A stretch of DNA of 64,000 nt from Ottowia flava (GCF_042680565.1 NZ_JBHUEJ010000045.1:62001-126000), one strand, 5' to 3'; positions 7,237 to 15,921 are shown, counted from the first letter of the stretch. Translations and numbers: made by a program. The notes: a model not told the origin generated them from the letters alone.

Positions 7237-8658
7237 ATGGCCAGTCCCAAAACCACCTTCATCTGCAACCAATGCGGCGCGTCAAGTCCGCGCTGGCTGG
7301 GCAAGTGCCCCGGTTGCGGTGCCTGGAACACCTTGGTCGAGAGCGTGCCGGAAACGGCGGGCGCAGGCAAGAACCGTTTAGGCGCGGGTTTTGCGTCGCT
7401 CGCGCCCAACAGCCCGGTGCGGCCGCTGGCCGTGATCGAAGCAGTGGACGTGGCGCGCACGCCCACCGGCCAGCCTGAGCTGGACCGCGTGCTGGGCGGC
7501 GGCATCGTCGAAGGCGGCGTGGTGCTGATCGGCGGCGACCCGGGCATCGGTAAGTCGACGCTGCTGCTGCAGGCACTGGACGCGCTGCAGCGGGCGGACT
7601 TGCCGGCGCCGGGTGGTGGCGAAGTGCCAGGTGGCGGCACGCTCTACGTGACTGGGGAGGAGAGTGGCGCCCAGGTCGCCCTGCGCGCGCGGCGGCTGGG
7701 CATCACCGGTTCGCAGGTCGCGGTGCTGGCCGAGATCCAGCTGGAGCGCATCCTCGCGACGCTGGCCGAGCAGCGCCCGGCCGTGGCGGTGATCGACTCC
7801 ATCCAGACCGTGTACAGCGACCAGCTCACCAGCGCGCCGGGCAGCGTGGCGCAGGTGCGCGAATGCGCGGCGCACCTGACGCGCTGGGCCAAGTCCAGTG
7901 GCTGCGCCATCGTGCTGGTCGGCCACGTGACCAAGGACGGCCAGCTGGCCGGCCCGCGCGTGCTGGAACACATGGTCGACACGGTGCTGTACTTTGAGGG
8001 CGACACGCATTCGTCGTACCGGCTGATCCGTGCCATCAAGAACCGCTTTGGCGCGGTGAATGAGATCGGCGTGTTCGCCATGACGGAAAAAGGCCTGAAA
8101 GGAGTCAGCAACCCGAGCGCGATTTTCCTCAGCCAACACAGCCAGCCCGTGCCCGGCAGCTGCGTGCTGGTGACGCTGGAAGGTACGCGGCCGATGCTGG
8201 TGGAGATTCAGGCGCTGGTCGACACCGGCGGCGTCAGCCCGCGGCGCCTGTCGGTCGGCCTGGAGCGCGACCGCCTGGCCATGCTGCTGGCGGTGCTGCA
8301 CCAGCACGCCGGCGTGGCCACGGGCGACCAGGACGTGTTCGTCAACGCCGTGGGCGGCGTGCGCATCAGCGAGCCCGCGGCCGACCTGGCGGTGATGCTG
8401 ACCATCACCAGCAGCCTGCGTGGCAAGGCGTTGCCCAAGGGTTTTCTGGCCTTTGGTGAAGTCGGCCTGGCCGGTGAAGTGCGGCCCGCGCCGCGCGGGC
8501 AGGAGCGGCTGAAGGAGGCCGCCAAGCTGGGCTTCTCCGTCGCCGTCGTGCCTAAAGCCAACGCGCCCAAGAAGGCGGACAAGGCCTTCGAAGGCCTGAC
8601 CATCCACGCCGTGGAGCGCGTGGACGAAGCGATGGCGCTGGTGCGTGGGCTGGACTGA
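7237..8658 (+). CDS. radA: DNA repair protein RadA (Sms)
   Basis: RecA-related ATPase of 473 residues that drives branch migration of recombination intermediates. The four-Cys zinc finger is at C10/C13/C24/C27, the Walker A motif GGDPGIGKST at about 99-108, and the RadA-specific KNRFG motif at about 268-272. A C-terminal Lon-like domain follows, starting near NAVGGVRISEPAADLA and including GEVGLAGEVRP. All expected functional residues are present and the length is normal. Confidence 0.97.
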   Translation: MASPKTTFICNQCGASSPRWLGKCPGCGAWNTLVESVPETAGAGKNRLGAGFASLAPNSPVRPLAVIEAVDVARTPTGQPELDRVLGGGIVEGGVVLIGGDPGIGKSTLLLQALDALQRADLPAPGGGEVPGGGTLYVTGEESGAQVALRARRLGITGSQVAVLAEIQLERILATLAEQRPAVAVIDSIQTVYSDQLTSAPGSVAQVRECAAHLTRWAKSSGCAIVLVGHVTKDGQLAGPRVLEHMVDTVLYFEGDTHSSYRLIRAIKNRFGAVNEIGVFAMTEKGLKGVSNPSAIFLSQHSQPVPGSCVLVTLEGTRPMLVEIQALVDTGGVSPRRLSVGLERDRLAMLLAVLHQHAGVATGDQDVFVNAVGGVRISEPAADLAVMLTITSSLRGKALPKGFLAFGEVGLAGEVRPAPRGQERLKEAAKLGFSVAVVPKANAPKKADKAFEGLTIHAVERVDEAMALVRGLD

Positions 8659-8678
8659 GCCGCATCGCCCGTCGACGT

Positions 8679-8743
8679 TTACTTCAAAATCAATAGCCGC
8701 CAGCGCCTATCCATTTAGGGCTGCAGGCCTAGATCGCCTAAAA
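8679..8743 (+). repeat. dispersed ~60-bp element, copy 4
   Basis: Half head CAAAATCAATAGC, core CGCCAGCGC, tail TTAGGGCTGCAGGCC. Directly follows radA. Confidence 0.7.
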
Positions 8744-8917
8744 ACCAGCGAAGGCGGTCGTCTCATCATCGGGCTGGCAACGCTGAGGGTGGATGCCCTC
8801 TGCGCCGTGCGACGCTACCGCGCGATGGGCGCGGCCGCCCAAGGCGAACCTGACCGCGGCTTCTCACGGCTGGGCGGCCTCCGCCACGCCCCTCATACCC
8901 AGAACTCGCAGTTGGCA

Positions 8918-8951
8918 TTGACTTACATAGCGATTTGGATATAATATGTAA
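8918..8951 (+). promoter_or_regulatory. Sigma70 promoter with overlapping operator, upstream of proVWX
   Basis: TTGACT at 8918-8923 and a perfect TATAAT at 8940-8945, spaced 16 bp. An inverted repeat TTACATA (8923-8929) / TATGTAA (8945-8951) straddles the -10 box, so a repressor bound there would block RNA polymerase. The regulator is unknown; osmotic control is expected for a betaine importer. Confidence 0.75.
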
Positions 8952-9247
8952 ATTCTGTCGCGCCTGGCTTGGCTGGGCGCTTTGCGTTTTCAGGCCGAGC
9001 ATCTCGGCCGCGGGCCTGCCCCATCGGTTGCGCCGCTCCCTACTGAGCGGCGCCGGGGCGGCCAAGGACTTGCTGGGTTCCTGCCGCCTGCGCAGTGCAA
9101 CCCACATCGCCCGCCCTGGGGCCGTCACAGGGGTCAGTCAGCTGGCCCGGCCCCATCCCCTCGTTCGCCATGCAGCGTGCATTGGCCGGTCATCCACCGT
9201 CCAGGTGGCCCACCGGCGCCGCTGCTTTTGCCAACCGGAAGGACAAC
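8952..9247 (+). promoter_or_regulatory. Long structured 5' leader of proVWX
   Basis: About 295 nt from the predicted transcription start to the proV ATG. It contains the hairpin GGCCGAG-CAT-CTCGGCC (8993-9009). A two-tier stem follows: 9013-9022 pairs with 9055-9063 around a 9-bp stem GCGCCGCTC/GAGCGGCGC (9030-9038/9045-9053, loop CCTACT). No open frame of note is present. It could be a cis-regulatory RNA; I recognise no known class. Confidence 0.5.
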
Positions 9248-10507
9248 ATGGCCAAAACCATTGAGATAGACAAGGTGTTCAAGGTCTTCGGCGACCAGCC
9301 CGAGCGCGCGCTCGAACTGGCCCGCCAAGGCCTGTCCAAACAGGAGATCGTGGCGCAGACCGGCCAGTCGATCGGCGTGTTCGACGCCAGCTTGCGCGTC
9401 GAGGCGGGCGAGGTCTTCGTTGTCATGGGCCTGTCGGGCTCGGGCAAGTCGACGCTGGTGCGCATGCTCAACCGGCTGATCGAGCCCACGGCCGGCCGCG
9501 TGGTGGTCGACGGCGAGGACATCGCTCAGTACAGCGACGCCCAGCTGCGCGAGTTCCGCCGCAAGCACATCAGCATGGTGTTCCAGTCGTTCGCGCTGCT
9601 GCCGCACCTGACGGTGCTGCAAAACACGGCCTTCGGGCTGGAGCTGGCCGGCATCCCCAAGGGCGAGCGCGACGCCGCCGCGCGCGATGCGCTGGAGCAG
9701 GTCGGCCTGGCGGTGTGGGCCGACAGTTACCCGGACGAGCTCTCGGGCGGCATGCAGCAGCGCGTGGGCCTGGCGCGCGCGCTGGCGGCCGACCCGTCGA
9801 TCCTGCTGATGGACGAGGCGTTTTCCGCGCTCGACCCGATCATCCGCACCGAAATGCAGGATGAGCTGCTGCGCCTGCAGCAGATCAAGCGCCGCACCAT
9901 CGTCTTCATCTCGCACGACCTGGACGAGGCCATGCGCATCGGCGACCACATCGCCATCATGAAAGACGGGCAGGTCGAGCAGGTCGGCACGCCCGAAGAC
10001 ATCCTGCGCGCGCCCGCCAACGACTACGTGCGCCAGTTCGTGCGCGGCGTGGACGCGGCGGCGGTGTTCAAGGCCGCCGACATCGCGCGCAAGACGCAGG
10101 TGGAGGTGTCCGAAAGCCCCACGCGCGGCTGCCGCCCGGCCTTGAAGCGCCTGCAGGACCAGGACCGCGAATGGGCCTACGTGGTGGACACGCGCCACCA
10201 GTACCTGGGCGCCGTGTCCGCGGATTCGCTGCGCAACGCGCTGCACGGCCACGAAGGCACGCTGGGCCTGCGCCACGCCTTCGTGCCCGACGTCGAGCCG
10301 GTGGCCGCCGACACGCCCATCGCCGACCTCTACAGCCGCATGGTCGCGCAGCCCGCGCCGCTGCCGGTGGTGGCGGAGGACGGCCGCTTCGTCGGCACGA
10401 TCAGCAAGAACACGCTGCTGAAGTTCCTCGATCCGACCACCGACCCGCGCGGCAATCCGCTGCCCGAGCCGACCGAAACCACCGCCGAGCCCGCGCTGAG
10501 CGCCTGA
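9248..10507 (+). CDS. proV: Glycine betaine/proline ABC transporter, ATP-binding subunit
   Basis: ATPase of 419 residues powering the ProU osmoprotectant importer. Walker A GLSGSGKST begins at residue 61, the signature LSGGMQQR at 165, and Walker B ILLMDEAF at 185. The switch His is in ISHDLDEA (about 223). A C-terminal tandem CBS region (about 290-410) ends with GTISKNTLLKFL and is thought to sense ionic strength. The family-typical N-terminal extension (EIVAQTG) is present. The RBS GGAAGGA lies just upstream. First gene of proVWX; 39 bp separate it from proW. Confidence 0.95.
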   Translation: MAKTIEIDKVFKVFGDQPERALELARQGLSKQEIVAQTGQSIGVFDASLRVEAGEVFVVMGLSGSGKSTLVRMLNRLIEPTAGRVVVDGEDIAQYSDAQLREFRRKHISMVFQSFALLPHLTVLQNTAFGLELAGIPKGERDAAARDALEQVGLAVWADSYPDELSGGMQQRVGLARALAADPSILLMDEAFSALDPIIRTEMQDELLRLQQIKRRTIVFISHDLDEAMRIGDHIAIMKDGQVEQVGTPEDILRAPANDYVRQFVRGVDAAAVFKAADIARKTQVEVSESPTRGCRPALKRLQDQDREWAYVVDTRHQYLGAVSADSLRNALHGHEGTLGLRHAFVPDVEPVAADTPIADLYSRMVAQPAPLPVVAEDGRFVGTISKNTLLKFLDPTTDPRGNPLPEPTETTAEPALSA

Positions 10508-10546
10508 GACCGACGCGTTGACGACCAGACCCCCGGAGAGTTCGCC

Positions 10547-11815
10547 ATGAGCACGACCGACACATCCCCCACCTTTGCCGACCCCTACCAGGCGGCCCCG
10601 ACCGACAGCCAGCCCGCGTGGCTGGACGGCGCCGCCGCCGTGACGCAGGACGCCAGCGCCGCGGCCGCCCAAGCCAGCGCCTCCGCGCCTTCCGCCGCCT
10701 TCCAGGACCCGTACCAAGCCGCCCCCACGGACGCCCACCCCGCCTGGCTGGGTGGCCCGCAGGCAGTGACGCAGGACATGAGCGCATCCGGCGCCGCGGC
10801 CGCGGACGCCCCGGCGCAGGCCACGCAGGCCGCCGATTCCGCCGCCCACACGGTGGCCGGCTGGTTCGACGGCGCGCTGCCGGTGCAAGGCTGGATCAAC
10901 GACGGCCTGAGCTGGTTCGTCGACCACTTCCGCCCCGCCTTCCAGGCGCTGCGCCAGCCGGTCGACGCGCTGCTGGGCGGCGTGGAAGCCGCCCTGCTGT
11001 ACCCGCCCACGCTGGTGATGATCGGCCTGCTGTCGCTGCTGGCCTGGCAGCTGGCGGGCGCGCGCATGGCCATCTTCACGGGCCTGTCGCTGCTGGTGAT
11101 TGGCCTGCTGGGCATCTGGAACGAGGCCATGGTGACGCTGTCGCTGGTGCTGACCGCGCTGTCGTTCTGCGTGCTGATCGGTGTGCCGCTGGGCATCTGG
11201 CTGGCGCGCAGCGAGCGCGCCAACCGCCTGGTGCGCCCGCTGCTGGATGCTATGCAGACGACGCCCGCCTTCGTGTACCTGGTGCCGGTGGTGATGCTGT
11301 TCGGCATCGGCAACGTGCCGGGTGTCATCGTCACCATCATCTTCGCGCTGGCGCCGCTGGTGCGCCTGACCAACCTGGGCATCCGCCAGGTGCGGCCCGA
11401 CCTGGTCGAAGCGGCCACCGCCTACGGCGCCTCGCCCTGGCAGCTGCTGACCAAGGTGCAACTGCCGCTGGCCATGCCGTCGATCATGGCGGGCATCAAC
11501 CAGGCGCTGATGCTGAGCCTGTCGATGGTGGTGATCGCTTCCATGATCGCCGTGGGCGGCCTGGGCCTGATGGTGCTGCGCGGTATTGGCCGCCTGGACA
11601 TGGGCCTGGCCAGCGTGGGCGGCCTGGGCATCGTGATCCTGGCCATCGTGCTGGACCGCCTGACGCAGGCGCTCAGCCAGCCGCAGCGCCACGGCCAGAG
11701 CTGGGCCACGCGCGGCCCGATCGGCCTGGTGCGGCGCGCGCTGGCGCGCCGCCCGGCCAGCGCCGCCGCCGATACGGCCGCCCCCAACGCCCACCCGCAG
11801 GCCCAGCCGGCCTGA
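10547..11815 (+). CDS. proW: Glycine betaine/proline ABC transporter, permease subunit
   Basis: Inner-membrane permease of 422 residues. The core from about residue 100 is close to E. coli ProW: WITHIN-family strings such as RPLLDAMQTTPAFVYLVP, FGIGNVPGVIVTIIFAL and the coupling-helix EAA region DLVEAATAYGASPWQLLTKV. The N-terminal hydrophilic extension is unusual: it contains an imperfect tandem duplication, DPYQAAPTD-x2-PAWL-x-G-x2-AVTQD, at about residues 12-35 and 54-77, of unknown role. C-terminal Ala/Pro-rich tail. It sits between proV and proX in one operon. Confidence 0.94.
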   Translation: MSTTDTSPTFADPYQAAPTDSQPAWLDGAAAVTQDASAAAAQASASAPSAAFQDPYQAAPTDAHPAWLGGPQAVTQDMSASGAAAADAPAQATQAADSAAHTVAGWFDGALPVQGWINDGLSWFVDHFRPAFQALRQPVDALLGGVEAALLYPPTLVMIGLLSLLAWQLAGARMAIFTGLSLLVIGLLGIWNEAMVTLSLVLTALSFCVLIGVPLGIWLARSERANRLVRPLLDAMQTTPAFVYLVPVVMLFGIGNVPGVIVTIIFALAPLVRLTNLGIRQVRPDLVEAATAYGASPWQLLTKVQLPLAMPSIMAGINQALMLSLSMVVIASMIAVGGLGLMVLRGIGRLDMGLASVGGLGIVILAIVLDRLTQALSQPQRHGQSWATRGPIGLVRRALARRPASAAADTAAPNAHPQAQPA

Positions 11816-11838
11816 GCCCCGAACCTGAAGGAATTGCC

Positions 11839-12885
11839 ATGAACACCGCTTTGCCCCTGCGCCCCTCGCAACCCTCGCACTGGCGTGCCGCCAGCGCGGC
11901 CTTGCTCGCCCTGACCCTGGTCGCCGCCGTGGCCCCGTCTTTCGCCGCCGACCCCAGCCAGCCCGGCAAGGGCGTGCGCGTGCAACCGCTGAAAAGCACT
12001 ATCGCCGAAGAAACCTTCCAGACCCTGCTGGTGATGAAGGGGCTGGAGCGCCTGGGCTACGACGTGCAGCCGATCCGCGAGGTGGAATACCCGACCGCCC
12101 ACCTGGCCATTGCCAACGGCGACGCCACCTTCCTGGCCGACCACTGGCAGCCGCTGCACGACGACTACTACAAGAACTCGGGCGGTGACGCCAAGCTGTG
12201 GCGCGACAACGCCTATTCGGCCGACGCCATCCAGGGTTACCTGATCGACAAGAAGACGGCCGACGCCCACGGCATCACCAACCTGCAGCAATTGAACGAC
12301 CCGGCGATCGCCAAGCTGTTCGACACCGACGGCGACGGCAAGGCCAACCTCACGGGCTGCACGCCTGGCTGGGGCTGCGAAGCGCAGATCGAAACCCAGC
12401 TGACGGCCTACAAGCTGCGCGACACCGTGCAGCACCAGCAGGGCAGCTACCCGGCGCTGATGGCCGACGTGATCCAGCGCTACAAGGCCGGCAAGCCGAT
12501 CCTGTACTTCACCTGGACGCCGTACTGGGTCAGCAGCGTGCTGGTGCCGGGCAAAGACGTGGTCTGGCTGCAGGTGCCGTTTTCGGCGCTGCCGGGCGAG
12601 CAGGCCAAGCTGGACACCACGCTGCCCAACGGGCGCAACTACGGCTCGGTCATCAACACCCAGCGCATCCTGGCCAACCGCGCCTTCATCGACGCGCACC
12701 CAGACGCGGCCAAGCTGTTCAGCCTGATGAAGCTGCCGGTGACCGACATCACCGCGCAGAACAACGCCATGAACGACGGCCAGGACAAGCCTGCCGACAT
12801 CGAGCGCCACACCGAAGGCTGGATCAAGGCGCACCAGGCGCTGTTCGACGGCTGGATCGAGCAAGCGCGCGCCGCCGTCCGCTGA
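11839..12885 (+). CDS. proX: Glycine betaine/L-proline ABC transporter, substrate-binding protein
   Basis: Periplasmic binding protein of 348 residues. It has an N-terminal signal peptide (hydrophobic ALLALTLVAAVAP, cleavage near FAA-DP). Mature features match ProX: VRVQPLKSTIAEETFQTLLV, ADHWQPLHDDYY with the betaine-box Trp, CTPGWGCE with the structural disulfide, and YFTWTPYWV supplying aromatic cage residues. The RBS GAAGGAA precedes the ATG by about 7 bp. Last gene of the proVWX operon; it delivers betaine or proline-betaine to ProVW. Confidence 0.95.
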   Translation: MNTALPLRPSQPSHWRAASAALLALTLVAAVAPSFAADPSQPGKGVRVQPLKSTIAEETFQTLLVMKGLERLGYDVQPIREVEYPTAHLAIANGDATFLADHWQPLHDDYYKNSGGDAKLWRDNAYSADAIQGYLIDKKTADAHGITNLQQLNDPAIAKLFDTDGDGKANLTGCTPGWGCEAQIETQLTAYKLRDTVQHQQGSYPALMADVIQRYKAGKPILYFTWTPYWVSSVLVPGKDVVWLQVPFSALPGEQAKLDTTLPNGRNYGSVINTQRILANRAFIDAHPDAAKLFSLMKLPVTDITAQNNAMNDGQDKPADIERHTEGWIKAHQALFDGWIEQARAAVR

Positions 12886-12923
12886 CGGCGGCTGGGCGAC
12901 GGGCCCGATGGCTCGCGTCAATT

Positions 12924-12985
12924 GCTATTAGTTTAATAGCTATTCGCACTGATGGTTGTAGGGCTAGAGGCCAATTTTCCTCAAT
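12924..12985 (+). repeat. dispersed ~60-bp element, copy 5
   Basis: Head palindrome GCTATTAGTTTAATAGC (12924-12940), then ATTCGCACTGATGGTTGTAG and tail GGGCTAGAGGCCAATTTTCC. Immediately after proX; it may supply its 3' end. Confidence 0.85.
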
Positions 12986-13023
12986 AACCAAGTCTTGCTA
13001 CCCGGCACAGCGACAATCACGGC

Positions 13024-13521
13024 ATGACCTGGCAACGCATTCTGACCCTCGTGATCGCCGTCGCCCTGGGCGCCGGCGCCTGGCGCGCCGGCGGCTGGGC
13101 CGGCCTGGCCTTGGCCGGCACCGCGCTGGTGCTGTGGTTCCTGCTGTACTACACGCGCGTGCTCCAGGTGATGAAGCGCGCCGCCGACCGGCCTATCGGC
13201 TACGTCGACAGTGCGGTGATGCTCAACGCCAAGCTCAAGCCCCGCAGCGCCCTGCTGCACGTGATGGCGCTGACCCGCTCGATGGGCGAGCGCCTGTCGC
13301 CCGAAGGCGCCGAGCCCGAGGTCTACCGCTGGACCGACCCGGGCGGCTCGCAGGTGACGGCAGAATTCCAGCGCGGCCAACTCAACGGCTGGCGCCTGGA
13401 CCGTCCCACACCACCGGCGGACGCGGGTGCGGAGCTCTCATTAAGCAAAAAGGCTACAGACTCAGCGCCCGGGGCCTATCCGGTCGCCACGCCCATCGAC
13501 GCGGACAACCGGCAGGCATAA
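13024..13521 (+). CDS. Conserved hypothetical membrane protein
   Basis: 165 residues. Two hydrophobic segments at the N-terminus (ILTLVIAVALGAGAW and LALAGTALVLWFLLYYT) are followed by a soluble part of about 100 residues. The stretch RPIGYVDSAVMLNAKLKPRSALLHVMALTRSMGE looks conserved-protein-like rather than random, and VYRWTDPGGSQVTAEF suggests a beta-rich end. The last 25 residues (from about ELSLSKK) are low-complexity and come from AT-richer sequence. I do not recognise the family and assign no function. It lies between proX and ilvE, both on the same strand. Confidence 0.7.
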   Translation: MTWQRILTLVIAVALGAGAWRAGGWAGLALAGTALVLWFLLYYTRVLQVMKRAADRPIGYVDSAVMLNAKLKPRSALLHVMALTRSMGERLSPEGAEPEVYRWTDPGGSQVTAEFQRGQLNGWRLDRPTPPADAGAELSLSKKATDSAPGAYPVATPIDADNRQA

Positions 13522-13594
13522 AATCGTCGGTTAACCTTTTGACCGGCAGGGAACGCTGCAAGCTGGCCGCCCGCGTGCATTCACAGGGATTTTC

Positions 13595-14533
13595 ATGAGC
13601 ACACCTCCTCTTTCGATGGCCGACCGCGACGGCAAGATCTGGTTCGACGGTCATCTGGTCGACTGGCGCGACGCCAAGATCCATGTGCTGACGCACACGC
13701 TGCACTACGGCTGCGGCGCCTTCGAAGGGGTGCGTGCCTACAACACGGTCAATGGCACCGCCATTTTCCGGTTACAGGAACATACGCAGCGCCTGTTCAA
13801 CAGCGCGAAGATCCTGCGCATGCAGATTCCCTTCACCCAAGATCAGGTCAACGACGCGCAGAAGGAAGTGGTGCGAACCAACCAGCTGAAAAGCGCCTAC
13901 CTGCGCCCGCTGACCTGGATCGGCTCCGAAAAGCTCGGCGTCAGCCCCAAGGGCAACACCATCCATTTGATGGTCGCAGCCTGGGAATGGGGCGCCTACT
14001 TGGGCGAAGAGGGGCTGAAGCGCGGCATCCGCGTCAAGACCAGCAGCTACAGCCGCCACCACGTGAACATCACGATGACGCAGGCCAAAGCTGTGAGCAA
14101 CTACAGCAACTCGATCCTCGCCAACATGGAAGCGCTGGACGATGGCTACGACGAGGCGCTGCTGCTGGACACCAGCGGCTTCGTCAGCGAAGGCGCGGGC
14201 GAGAACGTGTTTGTCGTCAAGGACGGCGTGGTCTACACGCCCGATCTGTCGGCCGGGGCCCTGAATGGCATCACGCGCAACACGGTGTTGCACATCTGCG
14301 AAGACCTCGGCATCCAGCTGGTGCAAAAGCGCATCACCCGCGACGAGTGCTACATCGCCGATGAAATGTTCTTCACCGGGACGGCTGCCGAAGTCACGCC
14401 CATCCGCGAACTGGATCGCATCCAGATCGGCGCAGGCGAGCGCGGCCCGGTCACCGAAAAGATCCAGAACGCATTTTTTGACATCGTCAACGGACGCAAT
14501 CCGAAATACGCTCACTGGCTCACCAAGGTATAA
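13595..14533 (+). CDS. ilvE: Branched-chain amino-acid aminotransferase
   Basis: PLP-dependent fold-type IV aminotransferase of 312 residues, catalysing the last step of Leu, Ile and Val synthesis. Typical elements are WFDGHLVDWRDAKIHVLTHT, HYGCGAFEGVRAY, the PLP-binding Lys at about 165 in MTQAKAVSNY, the cofactor-phosphate region DTSGFVSEGAGENVF, and MFFTGTAAEVTPIRE. Length and all key residues are normal. An 8-bp hairpin directly follows the stop codon, separating it from the glycosyltransferase gene. Confidence 0.96.
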   Translation: MSTPPLSMADRDGKIWFDGHLVDWRDAKIHVLTHTLHYGCGAFEGVRAYNTVNGTAIFRLQEHTQRLFNSAKILRMQIPFTQDQVNDAQKEVVRTNQLKSAYLRPLTWIGSEKLGVSPKGNTIHLMVAAWEWGAYLGEEGLKRGIRVKTSSYSRHHVNITMTQAKAVSNYSNSILANMEALDDGYDEALLLDTSGFVSEGAGENVFVVKDGVVYTPDLSAGALNGITRNTVLHICEDLGIQLVQKRITRDECYIADEMFFTGTAAEVTPIRELDRIQIGAGERGPVTEKIQNAFFDIVNGRNPKYAHWLTKV

Positions 14534-14555
14534 CTGAACCGATTACACGGTTCAG
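14534..14555 (+). terminator. Hairpin immediately after ilvE (weak terminator or attenuator)
   Basis: CTGAACCG, loop ATTACA, CGGTTCAG: a perfect 8-bp stem starting at the base after the TAA. There is no T-run, so it may stabilise the 3' end or attenuate rather than fully terminate. Confidence 0.45.
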
Positions 14556-14583
14556 CGCAGGCCGTCGGCCCAGCGCCCCGGCC

Positions 14584-15633
14584 ATGCGTATCGCGCACCT
14601 GATCCTCACACGCCACTTCGCGGGCAGCGAACGCCACGCGATCGAGTTGGCCAATGCGCAGTCGCGCGAGCACGAGGTATCCCTCGTCCTGCGCCGCGGC
14701 GCCGCGGGCACCCACGAAGACGCCTACGCCGACCTGGTCGACCCGCGCGTCAACTTGGTGCTGGTGCCGGACTGGCTGTCTTGGTGGCATGCGACGCGCG
14801 CGCTGCGCCGCATCCAGCCAGATGTCGCCCACGCCCACCTGAGCGCTGCCTGCCGCGCGCTGCGTGCCGTGCCGGGCCTGTGCCTGCGGGTGGCCACCTT
14901 GCACATCCGCTACAAGCCACAGCAACATGCCGACCTGGACGCGCTGGTCGCCATTGCGCCTTGGCAGTTGCGCGAGATCCCGACGCCCTTGCGCGGGCAC
15001 ACCGCCCAGATCGACAACTGGATCCTGCCGCACATGCCCTCCCCGGACGCGCGCTCGCAGTTGCGCGCGCAGCATGGCATCCCTGCCGACGCCTGGGTAT
15101 TCGGTGCCATGGGTCGTGCCGAGGCCAGCAAGGGGTTCGATACCTTGATCGACGCCTTCGAGCAGGCCAACCTGCCCAACACCTGGCTGGTGGTGGTCGG
15201 GCACGGGCCCGCGCTGGCCAAGCTGCAGCGGCGCTCGGGTTCGCGGGTGGTCACACCGGGGTTCTCACGGCACCCCAAGGACTGGCTGAGCGCGTTCGAC
15301 GCCTTCGTCAGCCCAGCCCGTTCGGAGCCGTTTGGCCTGGTGCTGCTGGAAGCCATGCAGGCCGGCCTTCCCATCATCGCCACCCGCACCGAGGGCGCGC
15401 TTCACTTGGCCGACGCCATGGCGCCGGTGTCGGTGCCCATCGACGACAGCGTTGCGCTGACCACCGCCCTGACCGAAATGCTGGCCGAGCGCCCGCCGCG
15501 CCGCGACTACCCGATCGAGCGGTTCGACATTGCGGGCAAGCTGCGCGAGCTCGACGCCTTCTATCTGCGTGAATTGGACCAGTTGCGGCAGGCGCCGGCC
15601 GTGCGACCGCAGCCCGCGCCAGACCCGCAGTAA
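14584..15633 (+). CDS. Glycosyltransferase family 4 (GT-B fold)
   Basis: 349-residue glycosyltransferase, probably adding a sugar to lipopolysaccharide core or a related glycan on the cytoplasmic face. The N-terminal domain opens with MRIAHLILTRHFAGSERHAI, including the glycine-containing acceptor loop. The C-terminal nucleotide-sugar domain has AMGRAEASKGFDTLIDAF and the EX7E-type motif SEPFGLVLLEAMQAG. The C-terminal tail is Pro/Gln-rich. Following genes encode a zinc-finger protein and an O-antigen ligase-like protein, supporting an LPS role. Donor and acceptor are unknown. Confidence 0.88.
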   Translation: MRIAHLILTRHFAGSERHAIELANAQSREHEVSLVLRRGAAGTHEDAYADLVDPRVNLVLVPDWLSWWHATRALRRIQPDVAHAHLSAACRALRAVPGLCLRVATLHIRYKPQQHADLDALVAIAPWQLREIPTPLRGHTAQIDNWILPHMPSPDARSQLRAQHGIPADAWVFGAMGRAEASKGFDTLIDAFEQANLPNTWLVVVGHGPALAKLQRRSGSRVVTPGFSRHPKDWLSAFDAFVSPARSEPFGLVLLEAMQAGLPIIATRTEGALHLADAMAPVSVPIDDSVALTTALTEMLAERPPRRDYPIERFDIAGKLRELDAFYLRELDQLRQAPAVRPQPAPDPQ

Positions 15634-15708
15634 AACGCTGGACAATAGCGGCATCGCCACCGCGCCCGTTCAGCCGTTGAGCCGGGCGCCACCTTGAAAC
15701 GTTCACCG

Positions 15709-15921
15709 ATGAGCACGACTACTCCCGCACCGGTCATCCTGCTGGCCAAAGACCTGACGCCCCAGGGCGGCGTCTTCTGCCCTAACCCGCTGGCGAAAAT
15801 GGAACTGTGGAACGCCCATCCCAAGGTGTACCTGGATGTTGCCCACACCGGGCAAGCCAGGTGCCCGTACTGCGGAACTCTGTATCAGCTCAAGGCGGGC
15901 GAACACGTCGCTTCCCACTGA
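15709..15921 (+). CDS. CHCC-type zinc-finger protein
   Basis: Small protein of 70 residues carrying the zf-CHCC domain also seen in the mitochondrial complex I subunit NDUFS6. FCPNP, then HPKVYLDV with the His, and CPYCGTLYQL supply the zinc ligands. Homologues are common beside ilvE in beta- and gammaproteobacteria; their function is not settled. The start was placed at MSTTTPAPV (15709), with GTTCACC before it; an in-frame ATG at 15694 would add five residues. Confidence 0.82.
   Translation: MSTTTPAPVILLAKDLTPQGGVFCPNPLAKMELWNAHPKVYLDVAHTGQARCPYCGTLYQLKAGEHVASH

Larger units (their letters stand above)
8659..9247. other. 589-bp non-coding stretch between radA and proV
   Basis: Holds, in order: a dispersed repeat (8679-8743); a GC-rich stretch with nothing recognisable (about 8745-8915); a strong promoter overlapped by an inverted repeat (8918-8951); and a structured leader of about 295 nt running to the proV start (8952-9247). 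No convincing gene lies in it. Confidence 0.7.

Noticed and set aside
9134..11794. Very long open frame on the minus strand opposite proV-proW
   Set aside because: Composition is His/Arg/Gln-rich shadow sequence typical of antisense frames in GC-rich DNA; proVW on the plus strand is unmistakable.
13435..13485. AT-richer segment at the end of the gene upstream of ilvE looked like a repeat copy
   Set aside because: Only GGCTACAG and GGGGCCTA fragments match; the head palindrome and core are missing.
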